DNA from: Desulfomicrobium escambiense DSM 10707 | GTDB taxonomy: Bacteria; Desulfobacterota; Desulfovibrionia; Desulfovibrionales; Desulfomicrobiaceae | Direction: 5' to 3' | DNA length: 64,000 nt | Assembly (NCBI RefSeq): GCF_000428825.1 | Contig: NZ_AUAR01000005.1 | Coordinates: 1 to 64,000 of the forward strand | Part shown: piece after piece, positions 1 to 6,343 of the stretch | How the letters are laid out: each line of letters begins with the position of its first letter | Position numbering within the stretch: the first letter of the stretch is position 1 | Position numbers and translations under genes: made by a program | The notes under the pieces: model-generated | Told to the model about the DNA's origin: nothing | The model's database searches: none | Seen by the model: only the letters and a program-made list of their open reading frames with translations

Positions 1-96
1 GACCAGCTGCCCCGCTTCTTCCAGACCGAACTCCTGCCGCCCCACAACGTCGGTTGGGATTACACCGCGGAAGAACTGCAGGCCGCAAAGGTCTAA
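1..96 (+). CDS. C-terminal end of a gene, possibly aldehyde:ferredoxin oxidoreductase
   Basis: An open frame enters from the left edge and ends with TAA after 31 codons. The tail reads LPRFFQTELLPPHNVGWDY, then an acidic stretch and a short end. The pattern of aromatic and Leu-Pro-Pro residues followed by an acidic tail resembles the extreme C-terminus of tungsten-containing aldehyde:ferredoxin oxidoreductases, which are common in sulphate reducers. With only 31 residues this is a guess from family memory; the metal and pterin sites lie outside the window. The next gene is convergent, so nothing nearby supports or contradicts the call. Confidence 0.45.
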   Translation, partial: DQLPRFFQTELLPPHNVGWDYTAEELQAAKV

Positions 97-112
97 ACTT
101 TCAACCCGCTGT

Positions 113-134
113 CCGGGGGCCTTGCGGCCCCCGG
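113..134 (+). terminator. GC-rich hairpin downstream of the leftmost gene
   Basis: A perfect 9-bp stem (CCGGGGGCC / GGCCCCCGG) closes a TTGC tetraloop 16 bases after the stop codon. No T-run follows, so it may stabilise a 3' end or act with another factor rather than as a classical intrinsic terminator. Confidence 0.45.
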
Positions 135-271
135 GCGGCGATTACGGCGGTGCACCGCACTTCTGGCGAGGGCCGGAAGGCGGCCGTGAGGCCACCCTGC
201 GATCCCGATGGATCCGTGGCCGAGGACGCGACACCTGGGCGCGCATGTATCGTTTCGACTCAACGCGCCGT

Positions 272-297
272 AAAATATGTCAAAAGTGACATGTTTT
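272..297. terminator. palindrome, possible bidirectional terminator
   Basis: AAAATATGTCA and TGACATGTTTT pair over 11 positions (one G-T) around AAAG. The A-run on one side and the T-run on the other would allow termination in both directions between converging genes. The 5-4-5 core TGTCA-N4-TGACA also has the geometry of a CRP/FNR-family site, but no gene starts nearby to be controlled. Confidence 0.4.
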
Positions 298-350
298 GAA
301 TTAGATAGGTCACAATTCACACAACCGTGACGCGTCAGAACGGAGCACCC

Positions 351-397
351 GTAAAAGCAAATGGCCGCCGAGTTTCCCCGGCGGCCATTTGCTTTAC
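351..397 (-). terminator. terminator of the ahb-rpe transcript
   Basis: A long hairpin with a 15-bp core (AGCAAATGGCCGCCG / CGGCGGCCATTTGCT) and an 8-base loop lies 26 bases past the rpe stop. Read on the minus strand the stem ends in TTTGCTTTTAC, a reasonable U-tract. A near-symmetrical TTTAC/GTAAA flank could make it work in both directions. Confidence 0.75.
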
Positions 398-423
398 ATG
401 GTGTCTTTGCTTGCCGCGTTCGG

Positions 424-1092
424 CTATTTCCCCAAGACGGCTTCCATGAAGGCCTTGTGCCTCTCGGCGTAGGGCGGGAAGCCGAAGAAGGCGGAGCCGG
501 AGACAAGGACGTCGGCACCGAGGTCGAAGAGCTCCCTGGCGTTGTCCAGGGTCACGCCCCCGTCGACCTGGATGAGGGTCGAGAGGCCTTTGGCGCGGAT
601 CATGCCCGAAAGGGCGGCGATCTTGTCCTTGCAGAAGGGGATGAAGGACTGTCCGCCGAAGCCGGGGTTGACGCTCATGATCAGGACCATGTCCAGCTGG
701 GGCAGCAGGTATTCGACGACATTCAGGGGCGTGGCGGGGTTCAGGGACAGGCCGGTCTTCATGCCCGCTTCGCGGATGGCGCTCAGGGTGCGTTCCAGGT
801 GGACCGTGCTCTCGGCGTGGACGCACAGCAGGTCCGCGCCCGCGGCCGCGAATTCCGCGATGTAGCGCTCGGGGCGCTCGATCATGAGATGCACGTCGAA
901 AAAGAGCTTCGAGGTCTTGCGCAGCTTGCCGATGACGGGGGGGCCGAAGGTGATGTTCGGCACGAAGGCGCCGTCCATGACGTCCCAGTGCACCCATTTG
1001 AGCCCGGCGTCCTCGAGGGCCGCCAGTTCGGCGCGCAGGGCTCCGAAATCCGAGGACAGGAGGGACGGGGACAGGATGAATTCGCGCATCAT
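424..1092 (-). CDS. rpe: ribulose-phosphate 3-epimerase
   Basis: Interconverts D-ribulose 5-phosphate and D-xylulose 5-phosphate in the cytosolic pentose phosphate pathway. The 222-residue TIM barrel has the family signatures: an N-terminal LSPSLLSSDF, the metal-site VHWDVMDGAFVPN, FDVHLMIERPERY, the loop MSVNPGFGGQ and the phosphate-binding QVDGGV plus SGSAFFG. Length is normal. The start overlaps the stop of the preceding ahbA-like gene (two consecutive ATG codons, the first at 1092). It is therefore the last gene of the heme-synthesis operon and probably translationally coupled. The link to heme synthesis looks positional rather than biochemical. A hairpin terminator follows. Confidence 0.95.
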   Translation of the reverse strand: MMREFILSPSLLSSDFGALRAELAALEDAGLKWVHWDVMDGAFVPNITFGPPVIGKLRKTSKLFFDVHLMIERPERYIAEFAAAGADLLCVHAESTVHLERTLSAIREAGMKTGLSLNPATPLNVVEYLLPQLDMVLIMSVNPGFGGQSFIPFCKDKIAALSGMIRAKGLSTLIQVDGGVTLDNARELFDLGADVLVSGSAFFGFPPYAERHKAFMEAVLGK

Positions 1093-1547
1093 TCCTCCCG
1101 GTCGCCCATCTTGAAGTCAACCTGGATCTTGTACATCTTGGTGGCCGGCAGGTTCAGGATGGAGATGCCCGTTTTGCGGGTGATGCCGGCCAGGGTTTCC
1201 TGCACCTCTTCCCAGGAGGGACCGATGAAGGTGAACCAGATGTTCTGGCGGTGCTGGCGCAGGTAGTTGTGGGTCACACCGGGGAGCTTGTTCACTTCGG
1301 CGATGAATTCGTCGAGCTTGTCCTCGGGCACGGCGGCCGAGCACAGGGTGGAATGCCAGCCCAGCTTCTTGGACTGGAAGTTGGCCCCGATGCGGCGGAT
1401 GACGCCTTTTTCCTTCAGAGCACGCACCCTGGCCAGTGTCTCGGCCTCGGTCAGACCGACTTGATCGCCGATCTCAGCGTACGGACGGGATTCTAACGGA
1501 AAGCCCGTCTGGATGATGTCCAGTATCTTCTTGTCGAAATCGTCCAT
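1089..1547 (-). CDS. ahbA: siroheme decarboxylase subunit, AhbA/AhbB family
   Basis: A 152-residue Lrp/AsnC-like protein with no metabolite-sensing partner domain. The N-terminal half is a winged helix (DEFDKKI-like start, then LTEAETLARVRALKEKGVIRRIGANF). The C-terminal half is a ferredoxin-like fold with the conserved GVTHNYLR and NIWFTFIGPS. AhbA/AhbB pairs convert siroheme to 12,18-didecarboxysiroheme in the alternative heme pathway. A longer frame is open to 1649, but the ATG at 1547 is preceded by GAGGAG at good spacing and gives the family N-terminus, so I used it. It lies between ahbD and rpe. I cannot firmly separate AhbA from AhbB; only one of the two is in the window, so the partner must be elsewhere. 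Confidence 0.85.
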   Translation of the reverse strand: MDDFDKKILDIIQTGFPLESRPYAEIGDQVGLTEAETLARVRALKEKGVIRRIGANFQSKKLGWHSTLCSAAVPEDKLDEFIAEVNKLPGVTHNYLRQHRQNIWFTFIGPSWEEVQETLAGITRKTGISILNLPATKMYKIQVDFKMGDREE

Positions 1548-1606
1548 TCGCTCCTCATGCCCTATGCGGGTCGTTGCAACCGTTCTGACGATACCCTTGT
1601 ACGGGT

Positions 1607-1647
1607 CCAGGGGCGAGCCCCTGGCGGGGCGCGGGGCGGCGCCCCGC
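1607..1647 (-). other. two tandem GC-rich hairpins between ahbD and the ahbA-like gene
   Basis: CCAGGGGC/GCCCCTGG (1607-1624) is followed by a 9-bp stem GCGGGGCGC/GCGCCCCGC (1624-1647). They occupy the only large gap in the operon. Neither has a U-tract in the direction of transcription, so they look more like mRNA-processing or stability elements than a terminator. Confidence 0.45.
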
Positions 1648-1652
1648 ATCTC

Positions 1653-2831
1653 TTACGACTTTATCCGCTCCAAAAGCTTGGGCACATACGTGCACAGTGG
1701 CTCTTCACCCATGTAGTTGTTGTCCATGGAGTGGGCGCGGGCACGGCATCCGCCGCAGACCTTGTGATATTCGCACACGCCGCACTTGCCTTCGTACTGC
1801 TTCTGGTCGCGGAACTGCAGGAACTGTTTGGAGGACCTCCAGATCTCCGGGAAGGGCGTGGTGCGGATGTTGCCGCAGTCGAGCTCCAGGTAGCCGCAGG
1901 GCTGGACCTGGCCGACGTGGGAGATGAAGCAGAAGCCCGTGCCGCCCAGGCACCCGCGGGTCATGGCGTCGAGGCCGAAGTTCTCGGGCGTGACGGCGAT
2001 GCCCTCCTCCTTGGCCCGCTGGCGCATGATGCGGTAGTAGTGCGGGGCGCAGGTGGCCTTCAGATGCATCTTCGTGGTCTTGCGGAAATCGTAGAACCAG
2101 TTGAGCACGTCCTCGTACTCCTGGCCGGTGATGACCTCGGCCCCGAGCTGGGCGGCCCGGCCCGTGGGCACGAGCAGGAAGATGTGCCAGGCGGCGGCGC
2201 CGATGCGCTCGCACAGGTCGAAGATCTGCTTGAAGCTGCCGAGGTTGGCGCGCGTCACGGTGGTGTTGATCTGGAACTCGATGCCGGCGTCCTTCAGGTA
2301 CTCTATGCCGCGCATGGAGGCGTCGAAGGCGCCGACAACGCCGCGGAAGTCGTCGTGGCTCTCTGCGTCGGGTCCGTCGATGGAGATGGAGCAGCGCTGC
2401 ACGCCGGCCTCACGCATATTCACCGTCGTCTCCGGGGTGATGAGGGTGCCGTTGGGTGACATGACGCAGCGCAGGCCCTTGTCCGTGGCGTAACGGATGA
2501 GCTCGTAGACGTCGGCGCGCATCATGGGGTCGCCGCCGGTGAAGATGATGATGGGGTTGCCGACCTGGGGGAAGGTGTCGATCAAGGCCTTGGCCTCGGC
2601 CGTGTCCAGTTCGCCCTCGTAGGGTTCCAGGTGCGCTTCGGCCCGGCAGTGCTTGCAGGCCAGGTTGCAGGAGCGGGTCACTTCCCAGGCGATGAGCTTG
2701 CAGGCCGGGGTGCCGTCGGGAAGGGTCGTGACCATGCCGCCGGGGTGGCCGCCGGGTTTCGCGCCCGGATGTCCGGCCGGCGGACCGTCGAGGTTCGGCC
2801 GGCCCGCGCCGTGGTGGGGATGAGTGTGCAT
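1653..2831 (-). CDS. ahbD: heme synthase AhbD (radical SAM)
   Basis: Radical SAM/SPASM-type enzyme that oxidatively decarboxylates the two propionates of Fe-coproporphyrin III to vinyls, the last step of the alternative heme pathway. The radical SAM cysteines are C55, C59 and C62 (SCNLACKHC). A C-terminal cysteine group (C350, C353, C359, C362, C380) can hold an auxiliary 4Fe-4S cluster. FTGGDP is the usual SAM-binding GGE-type motif. Length 392. The ATG shares one base with the hemB stop (TAATG), which supports this start. It gives an unusual His/Pro/Gly-rich leader of about 32 residues before the conserved core; a later Met33 would remove it. Fourth gene from the 3' end of the operon. Confidence 0.93.
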   Translation of the reverse strand: MHTHPHHGAGRPNLDGPPAGHPGAKPGGHPGGMVTTLPDGTPACKLIAWEVTRSCNLACKHCRAEAHLEPYEGELDTAEAKALIDTFPQVGNPIIIFTGGDPMMRADVYELIRYATDKGLRCVMSPNGTLITPETTVNMREAGVQRCSISIDGPDAESHDDFRGVVGAFDASMRGIEYLKDAGIEFQINTTVTRANLGSFKQIFDLCERIGAAAWHIFLLVPTGRAAQLGAEVITGQEYEDVLNWFYDFRKTTKMHLKATCAPHYYRIMRQRAKEEGIAVTPENFGLDAMTRGCLGGTGFCFISHVGQVQPCGYLELDCGNIRTTPFPEIWRSSKQFLQFRDQKQYEGKCGVCEYHKVCGGCRARAHSMDNNYMGEEPLCTYVPKLLERIKS

Positions 2832-3808
2832 TACAGGTGTCCCGCCTTGAGCAGGTCTTGGGTGAAGTAGGAGAGGATCAGGTCCGCGCCCGCGCGCTTG
2901 AAGGCGATGAGGCTTTCCAGCGCCACGGCTGTCTCGTCGATCCAGCCGAGCTGGGCCGCGGCCTTGATCTGGCTATACTCGCCGCTGACCTGGTAGGCGG
3001 CCACGGGCAGGTCGAAGTTGTCGCGCACGAGGCGGATGACGTCGAGGTACGGCAGGCCCGGCTTGACCATCAGGATGTCGGCGCCTTCCTCAACATCGGC
3101 GGCCGCTTCGCGCAGCCCTTCGCGCCAGTTGGCCGGGTCCATCTGGTAGGTTTTGCGGTCCCCGAACTTCGGCGCACTTTCGGCCGCGTCGCGGAAGGGG
3201 CCGTAGAAGGCCGAGGAGTACTTGACCGCGTAGGACATGATGGGCGTGTTCAGGAAGCCCGCTTCGTCCAGGGCCTGGCGGATGGCGGCCACTCGGCCGT
3301 CCATCATGTCCGAGGGCGCGACGATGTCCGCGCCGGCCTTGGCCTGGGCCACGGCCGTGCGGGCCAGCAGCGCCAGGGTCGGGTCGTTTTTGACTTCGCC
3401 TTCGGGCGAGACCAGGCCGCAGTGGCCGTGGGAGGTGTACTCGCACAGGCAGGTGTCCGCGACCACGACCAGTTCGGGCCAGCGGTCCTTGATGCGGCGG
3501 ATGGCCTGCTGCACGATGCCGTTCTCGGCGTAGGCCTGGGAGCCGGCCGGGTCCTTGTCCACGGGAATGCCGAAGAGGATGAGGCTTTTGAGGCCCGCGT
3601 CCACGGCCCCGGCCACCTCGTCCATGAGCTGGTTCAGGCCGAGCTGGAACTGTCCGGGCATGGAGGCGATGGGCTTGCGGAAATCCGCGTCGGACTCGAC
3701 CACAAAGTAAGGCTGGATCAGGTCGTCGCGGGACAGGCGGCTTTCGCGCACCAGATCCCGCATGGCCTTGGAAGAGCGCAGCCTGCGGCCGCGATGGAAT
3801 GTGTTCAC
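2831..3808 (-). CDS. hemB: porphobilinogen synthase (delta-aminolevulinate dehydratase)
   Basis: Condenses two 5-aminolevulinate molecules to porphobilinogen, the common tetrapyrrole precursor for siroheme, heme and cobalamin. The 325-residue barrel carries the zinc-site cysteines C120, C122 and C130 ([14 protein letters not shown]). The two catalytic lysines are K196 ([15 protein letters not shown]) and K249 ([10 protein letters not shown]). It is thus the zinc-dependent type. The start is GTG at 3808, with AGGAGG six bases upstream. It sits 10 bases after ahbC and overlaps ahbD by one base, so all three are surely co-transcribed. Confidence 0.97.
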   Translation of the reverse strand: MNTFHRGRRLRSSKAMRDLVRESRLSRDDLIQPYFVVESDADFRKPIASMPGQFQLGLNQLMDEVAGAVDAGLKSLILFGIPVDKDPAGSQAYAENGIVQQAIRRIKDRWPELVVVADTCLCEYTSHGHCGLVSPEGEVKNDPTLALLARTAVAQAKAGADIVAPSDMMDGRVAAIRQALDEAGFLNTPIMSYAVKYSSAFYGPFRDAAESAPKFGDRKTYQMDPANWREGLREAAADVEEGADILMVKPGLPYLDVIRLVRDNFDLPVAAYQVSGEYSQIKAAAQLGWIDETAVALESLIAFKRAGADLILSYFTQDLLKAGHL

Positions 3809-3818
3809 GTCCGCCCTC

Positions 3819-5012
3819 CTAGAGCTTCTCGCCTGTGATTTCCTCGTCCGTCAGGTAGCAAGCCGGGTCGTGGGCCCAGAAGTCGTCGAAGTAGGCCTCG
3901 GCGCGGGCGCGGAAGTTGCCGCCGCAGATGTTCAGGAAGCGGCAGGTGGCGCAGCGGCCCTTCACGTGGGGCCGTTTGTCCTTGAGCTTGTGCAGGAGTT
4001 CGATGTTCTCGTCCGTCCAGATTTCGGAGAAGGGACGCTCGAGCACGTTGCCGAAGGTGTGGTGGCGCATGAACTGGTCGGCGTGCACGGAGCCGTCCCA
4101 GGAGATGCAGCCGATGCCGCGCCCTGAGGAGTTGCCTTCGTTCATCTTCAGGAGTTCGAGCACCTCGGCCGCGCGCTTGGGGTCTTCCTTGAGCATGCGG
4201 AAATAGACGTAGGGGCCGTCGGCGTGGTTGTCCACGGTCAGCACTTCCTTGGGCAGGCCGCGGTCGTGCAGGTCGCGGGTGCGGTCCATGATCAGGTCGA
4301 CCACGGCGCGGGTCTCGGCGTGGTCCAGGTCTTCCTTGATGAGCTCGGAGCCGCGGCCGGAGTAGACCAGGTGGTAGAAGCAGATGCGCGGCACTTCCAG
4401 GGATTCGATGAGGTCGAAGAGGTGCGGGATTTCCGAGGCGTTGCGCTTGTTGATGGTGAAGCGCAGGCCGACCTTGAGGCCTTCGGCCTGGCAGTTCTCG
4501 ACGCCCTTCAAGGCCTGCTTGTAGGCGCCGGTCACGCCGCGGAACTTGTCGTGCACGGCCTCGGCGCCGTCCAGGGAGATGCCGACGTAGGACAGGCCGA
4601 CTTCCTTCAGTTCCTTGGCCTTGGCCTTGGTTATGAGGGTGCCGTTGGTGGAGATGACGGCGCGCATGCCCTTGGACGTGGCGTACTTGGCCAGTTCGAC
4701 CAAGTCTTCGCGCACCAGGGGCTCGCCGCCGGAAAAGAGCATGACCGGCGCGCCGAACTGCGCCAGGTCGTCGATCATGACCTTGGCCTGCTCCGTGGAG
4801 ATGGGGTCCTTGTGGGCGCTCGGCTCCACGGCGTGGGCGTAGCAGTGCACGCACTTGAGGTTGCAGCGCTGGGTCATGTTCCAGACCACAACGGGCTTCT
4901 TGTCCTTGGCGAACTGCAGCAGGTGGGAGGGGAGTTGGGCGGAATTGCGTCCGTAGCGCAGGGCGTCGGAGGGTTCCACCGTGCCGCAGTAAAGTTTGGA
5001 GATACCGATCAT
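3819..5012 (-). CDS. ahbC: Fe-coproporphyrin III synthase AhbC (radical SAM)
   Basis: Radical SAM enzyme that removes acetate groups from 12,18-didecarboxysiroheme to give Fe-coproporphyrin III. The radical SAM motif is C50, C54 and C57 (RCNLKCVHC), with FSGGEP as the SAM-binding motif. A C-terminal cysteine cluster (C354, C357, C363 and probably C385) is typical of this family. N-terminus [21 protein letters not shown] is characteristic of AhbC. Length 397. GAGG precedes the ATG. It is the first gene of the ahb operon. Its 130-base leader holds a candidate promoter and competing hairpins. Confidence 0.93.
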   Translation of the reverse strand: MIGISKLYCGTVEPSDALRYGRNSAQLPSHLLQFAKDKKPVVVWNMTQRCNLKCVHCYAHAVEPSAHKDPISTEQAKVMIDDLAQFGAPVMLFSGGEPLVREDLVELAKYATSKGMRAVISTNGTLITKAKAKELKEVGLSYVGISLDGAEAVHDKFRGVTGAYKQALKGVENCQAEGLKVGLRFTINKRNASEIPHLFDLIESLEVPRICFYHLVYSGRGSELIKEDLDHAETRAVVDLIMDRTRDLHDRGLPKEVLTVDNHADGPYVYFRMLKEDPKRAAEVLELLKMNEGNSSGRGIGCISWDGSVHADQFMRHHTFGNVLERPFSEIWTDENIELLHKLKDKRPHVKGRCATCRFLNICGGNFRARAEAYFDDFWAHDPACYLTDEEITGEKL

Positions 5013-5034
5013 GGTTGCCTCATGTGAACGCGAA

Positions 5035-5082
5035 GGTTCGTCTATGGGGTGCGAACCGGACGGCGCGGGGCCTGGCGGTTCG
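5035..5082 (-). promoter_or_regulatory. ahbC leader with mutually exclusive short hairpins
   Basis: On the plus strand the order is GGTTCG (5035-5040), CGAACC (5052-5057), GGTTCG (5077-5082). The middle copy can pair with either flank: 6 bp on one side and 7 bp (CGAACCG/CGGTTCG) on the other. In the ahb leader RNA this permits two alternative structures, one of them 22 bases before the ATG. The arms are short, so regulation is only a possibility. Confidence 0.35.
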
Positions 5083-5108
5083 GAAAAATTCGGGAGAGCC
5101 GAAGGCTT

Positions 5109-5136
5109 GTCCTAATGGCTGTGGCTGTCAAGTCAA
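5109..5136 (-). promoter_or_regulatory. candidate sigma-70 promoter for the ahb operon
   Basis: TTGACT, 16 bases, then TAGGAC on the minus strand, about 100 bases before ahbC. A second TTGACA overlaps the -35 region. The -10 match is modest, but this is the best candidate between the upstream stop and ahbC. Confidence 0.4.
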
Positions 5137-5144
5137 GGGCGGAC

Positions 5145-5315
5145 CTATTGCAGGGTGCGGGTCGGGGGCTCGTCCCCCAGGAGGCGGGCCACCTTGTCCT
5201 GGTGATCCCTGGAAGCGGATTCCTTGCGGGTCGTCTGCTCGGCGGGTTTCCTGCGGGCGTTGCGGCCCAGGCCCTTGTCCACGGCCAGCCGCCAGAGACT
5301 CTTGAACGTGCGCAT
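5145..5315 (-). CDS. small basic hypothetical protein coupled to the Yip1-like gene
   Basis: A 56-residue frame starts MRTFKSLWRLAVDKGLG and continues as a highly charged, probably disordered tail rich in Arg, Lys, Glu and Asp. Its ATG shares one base with the stop of the preceding zinc-ribbon/Yip1-like gene (TGATG), the usual layout of coupled genes. It ends just before the ahb promoter candidate. I do not recognise a family. A short amphipathic N-terminus could lie on a membrane, in line with its membrane-protein neighbour. It may be real because of the exact stop/start overlap and normal codon use, but no conserved motif confirms it. Confidence 0.5.
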   Translation of the reverse strand: MRTFKSLWRLAVDKGLGRNARRKPAEQTTRKESASRDHQDKVARLLGDEPPTRTLQ

Positions 5316-6292
5316 CAGGCCCTTCCGGTGACGAGGGTCAGGACGATGGCCACGGCCAGGGCCAGGAGCATGGGCAGCACGAGCACGGCCAGGACCTGTT
5401 TGTTGCTGGCGCCGTGCACGTGGCGCAGCCCCAGGAATTTGTAGACCGTGGCGCCGATCATGGCCAGGGGCATGCCGATGTAGGGGATGACCATGAGCAG
5501 CATGGGCGCCGCGCTGTACGCCTCGGCGCGGAAGGTCCCTTCGAAGCCCTTGGTGTCGGCCTTGAAAAGGCGCAGGAAAAAATGGTTGATGGCCGTGTCC
5601 ATGAACAGGAAAACCGAGACTTCGAGGGGGTAGAGGATGAGGGCCAGGGCTGCCTGCGCGGTGTGCCCGAGCCCTTCGGTCAGCAGGCTCGGCGGCATGA
5701 TGCCCAGGAGCTGCCAGATGGACTGGGACAGGGCCACGGCCTGGATGACGACGAGAAAAAAGAGCAGCGGCTTCATGATTCCGTGGCCCACGGGCATGGC
5801 CGAGAAAAAGCCCTTGGGGTTGGCGAGCACCTGCATGAAGGTTTTGGCGAAGGCCAGTGGGTAGCCCGACGTCGCGCGCTCCCACAGGGGGAGGCTGGCC
5901 TGGGGCTGGTCTTCGGCGCCGGCCCCGTGGGCTTCTTCGCCGTCGTCGTTCAGGGCCTCGAGCTCCTTCCAGAGATCGTCCTCGCGCGGGGCCTGGCGCT
6001 GGTGCGGCGCGGGATCTTCCGCTGCGGGACGTGCAGGAGTCTCGGCGGGCTGGACCTGCGTTGTTTGCGCGGGGCGTTCGTGGCGAGGCAGTGGGGCGTC
6101 TGCGGGTGCGGCGGGCTGAGCAGGCCCGGCAGGTTCGTGCTGCGGGACGTTCGCGCCGGCCGGCTGGCCGGGAAGTTCCCGGAATTTGAAGCGGTGCTGG
6201 CACTTGGGGCAGGTGGCCATGACCGCCTTCGGCGGAAGCTTGGCCTCGTTGACGGTGCGTCCGAACCCGCAGCTGGGACAGGTGATATTCAT
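5315..6292 (-). CDS. zinc-ribbon and Yip1-like membrane protein
   Basis: 325 residues in three parts. Residues 1-40 form an MJ0042-type zinc ribbon with two CxxC knuckles (CPSCGFGRTVNEAK and CPKCQHRFKF). Residues 40-135 are a Pro/Ala/Glu-rich linker, probably disordered. The rest has four or five hydrophobic spans (around 175-195, 215-245, 275-295, 300-322) with Yip1-domain character. AGGAG precedes the ATG. The role is unknown; similar proteins are scattered through the Desulfovibrionales. It lies 51 bases after asnB and may be part of the flagellar-end transcript. Confidence 0.8.
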   Translation of the reverse strand: MNITCPSCGFGRTVNEAKLPPKAVMATCPKCQHRFKFRELPGQPAGANVPQHEPAGPAQPAAPADAPLPRHERPAQTTQVQPAETPARPAAEDPAPHQRQAPREDDLWKELEALNDDGEEAHGAGAEDQPQASLPLWERATSGYPLAFAKTFMQVLANPKGFFSAMPVGHGIMKPLLFFLVVIQAVALSQSIWQLLGIMPPSLLTEGLGHTAQAALALILYPLEVSVFLFMDTAINHFFLRLFKADTKGFEGTFRAEAYSAAPMLLMVIPYIGMPLAMIGATVYKFLGLRHVHGASNKQVLAVLVLPMLLALAVAIVLTLVTGRA

Positions 6293-6343
6293 GACGGATG
6301 CTCTCTCCTCTTGCGAGAAGGCTGATACCCCCTCTTGGTCCGA

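Larger units (their letters stand above)
97..423. other. convergent intergenic spacer with three inverted repeats
   Basis: This is the only stretch longer than 300 bases without a gene. It separates the converging ends of the leftmost gene and rpe. It holds a GC-rich hairpin (113-134), a palindrome of the form TGTCA-AAAG-TGACA with A and T flanks (272-297) and the rpe terminator (351-397). I see no convincing open reading frame with a ribosome-binding site; short frames here cross the hairpins. About 130 bases (135-271) remain unexplained. Confidence 0.6.

Noticed and set aside
361-1266. 301-codon frame on the plus strand
   Set aside because: It runs antisense to rpe and the ahbA-like gene and starts in the rpe terminator.
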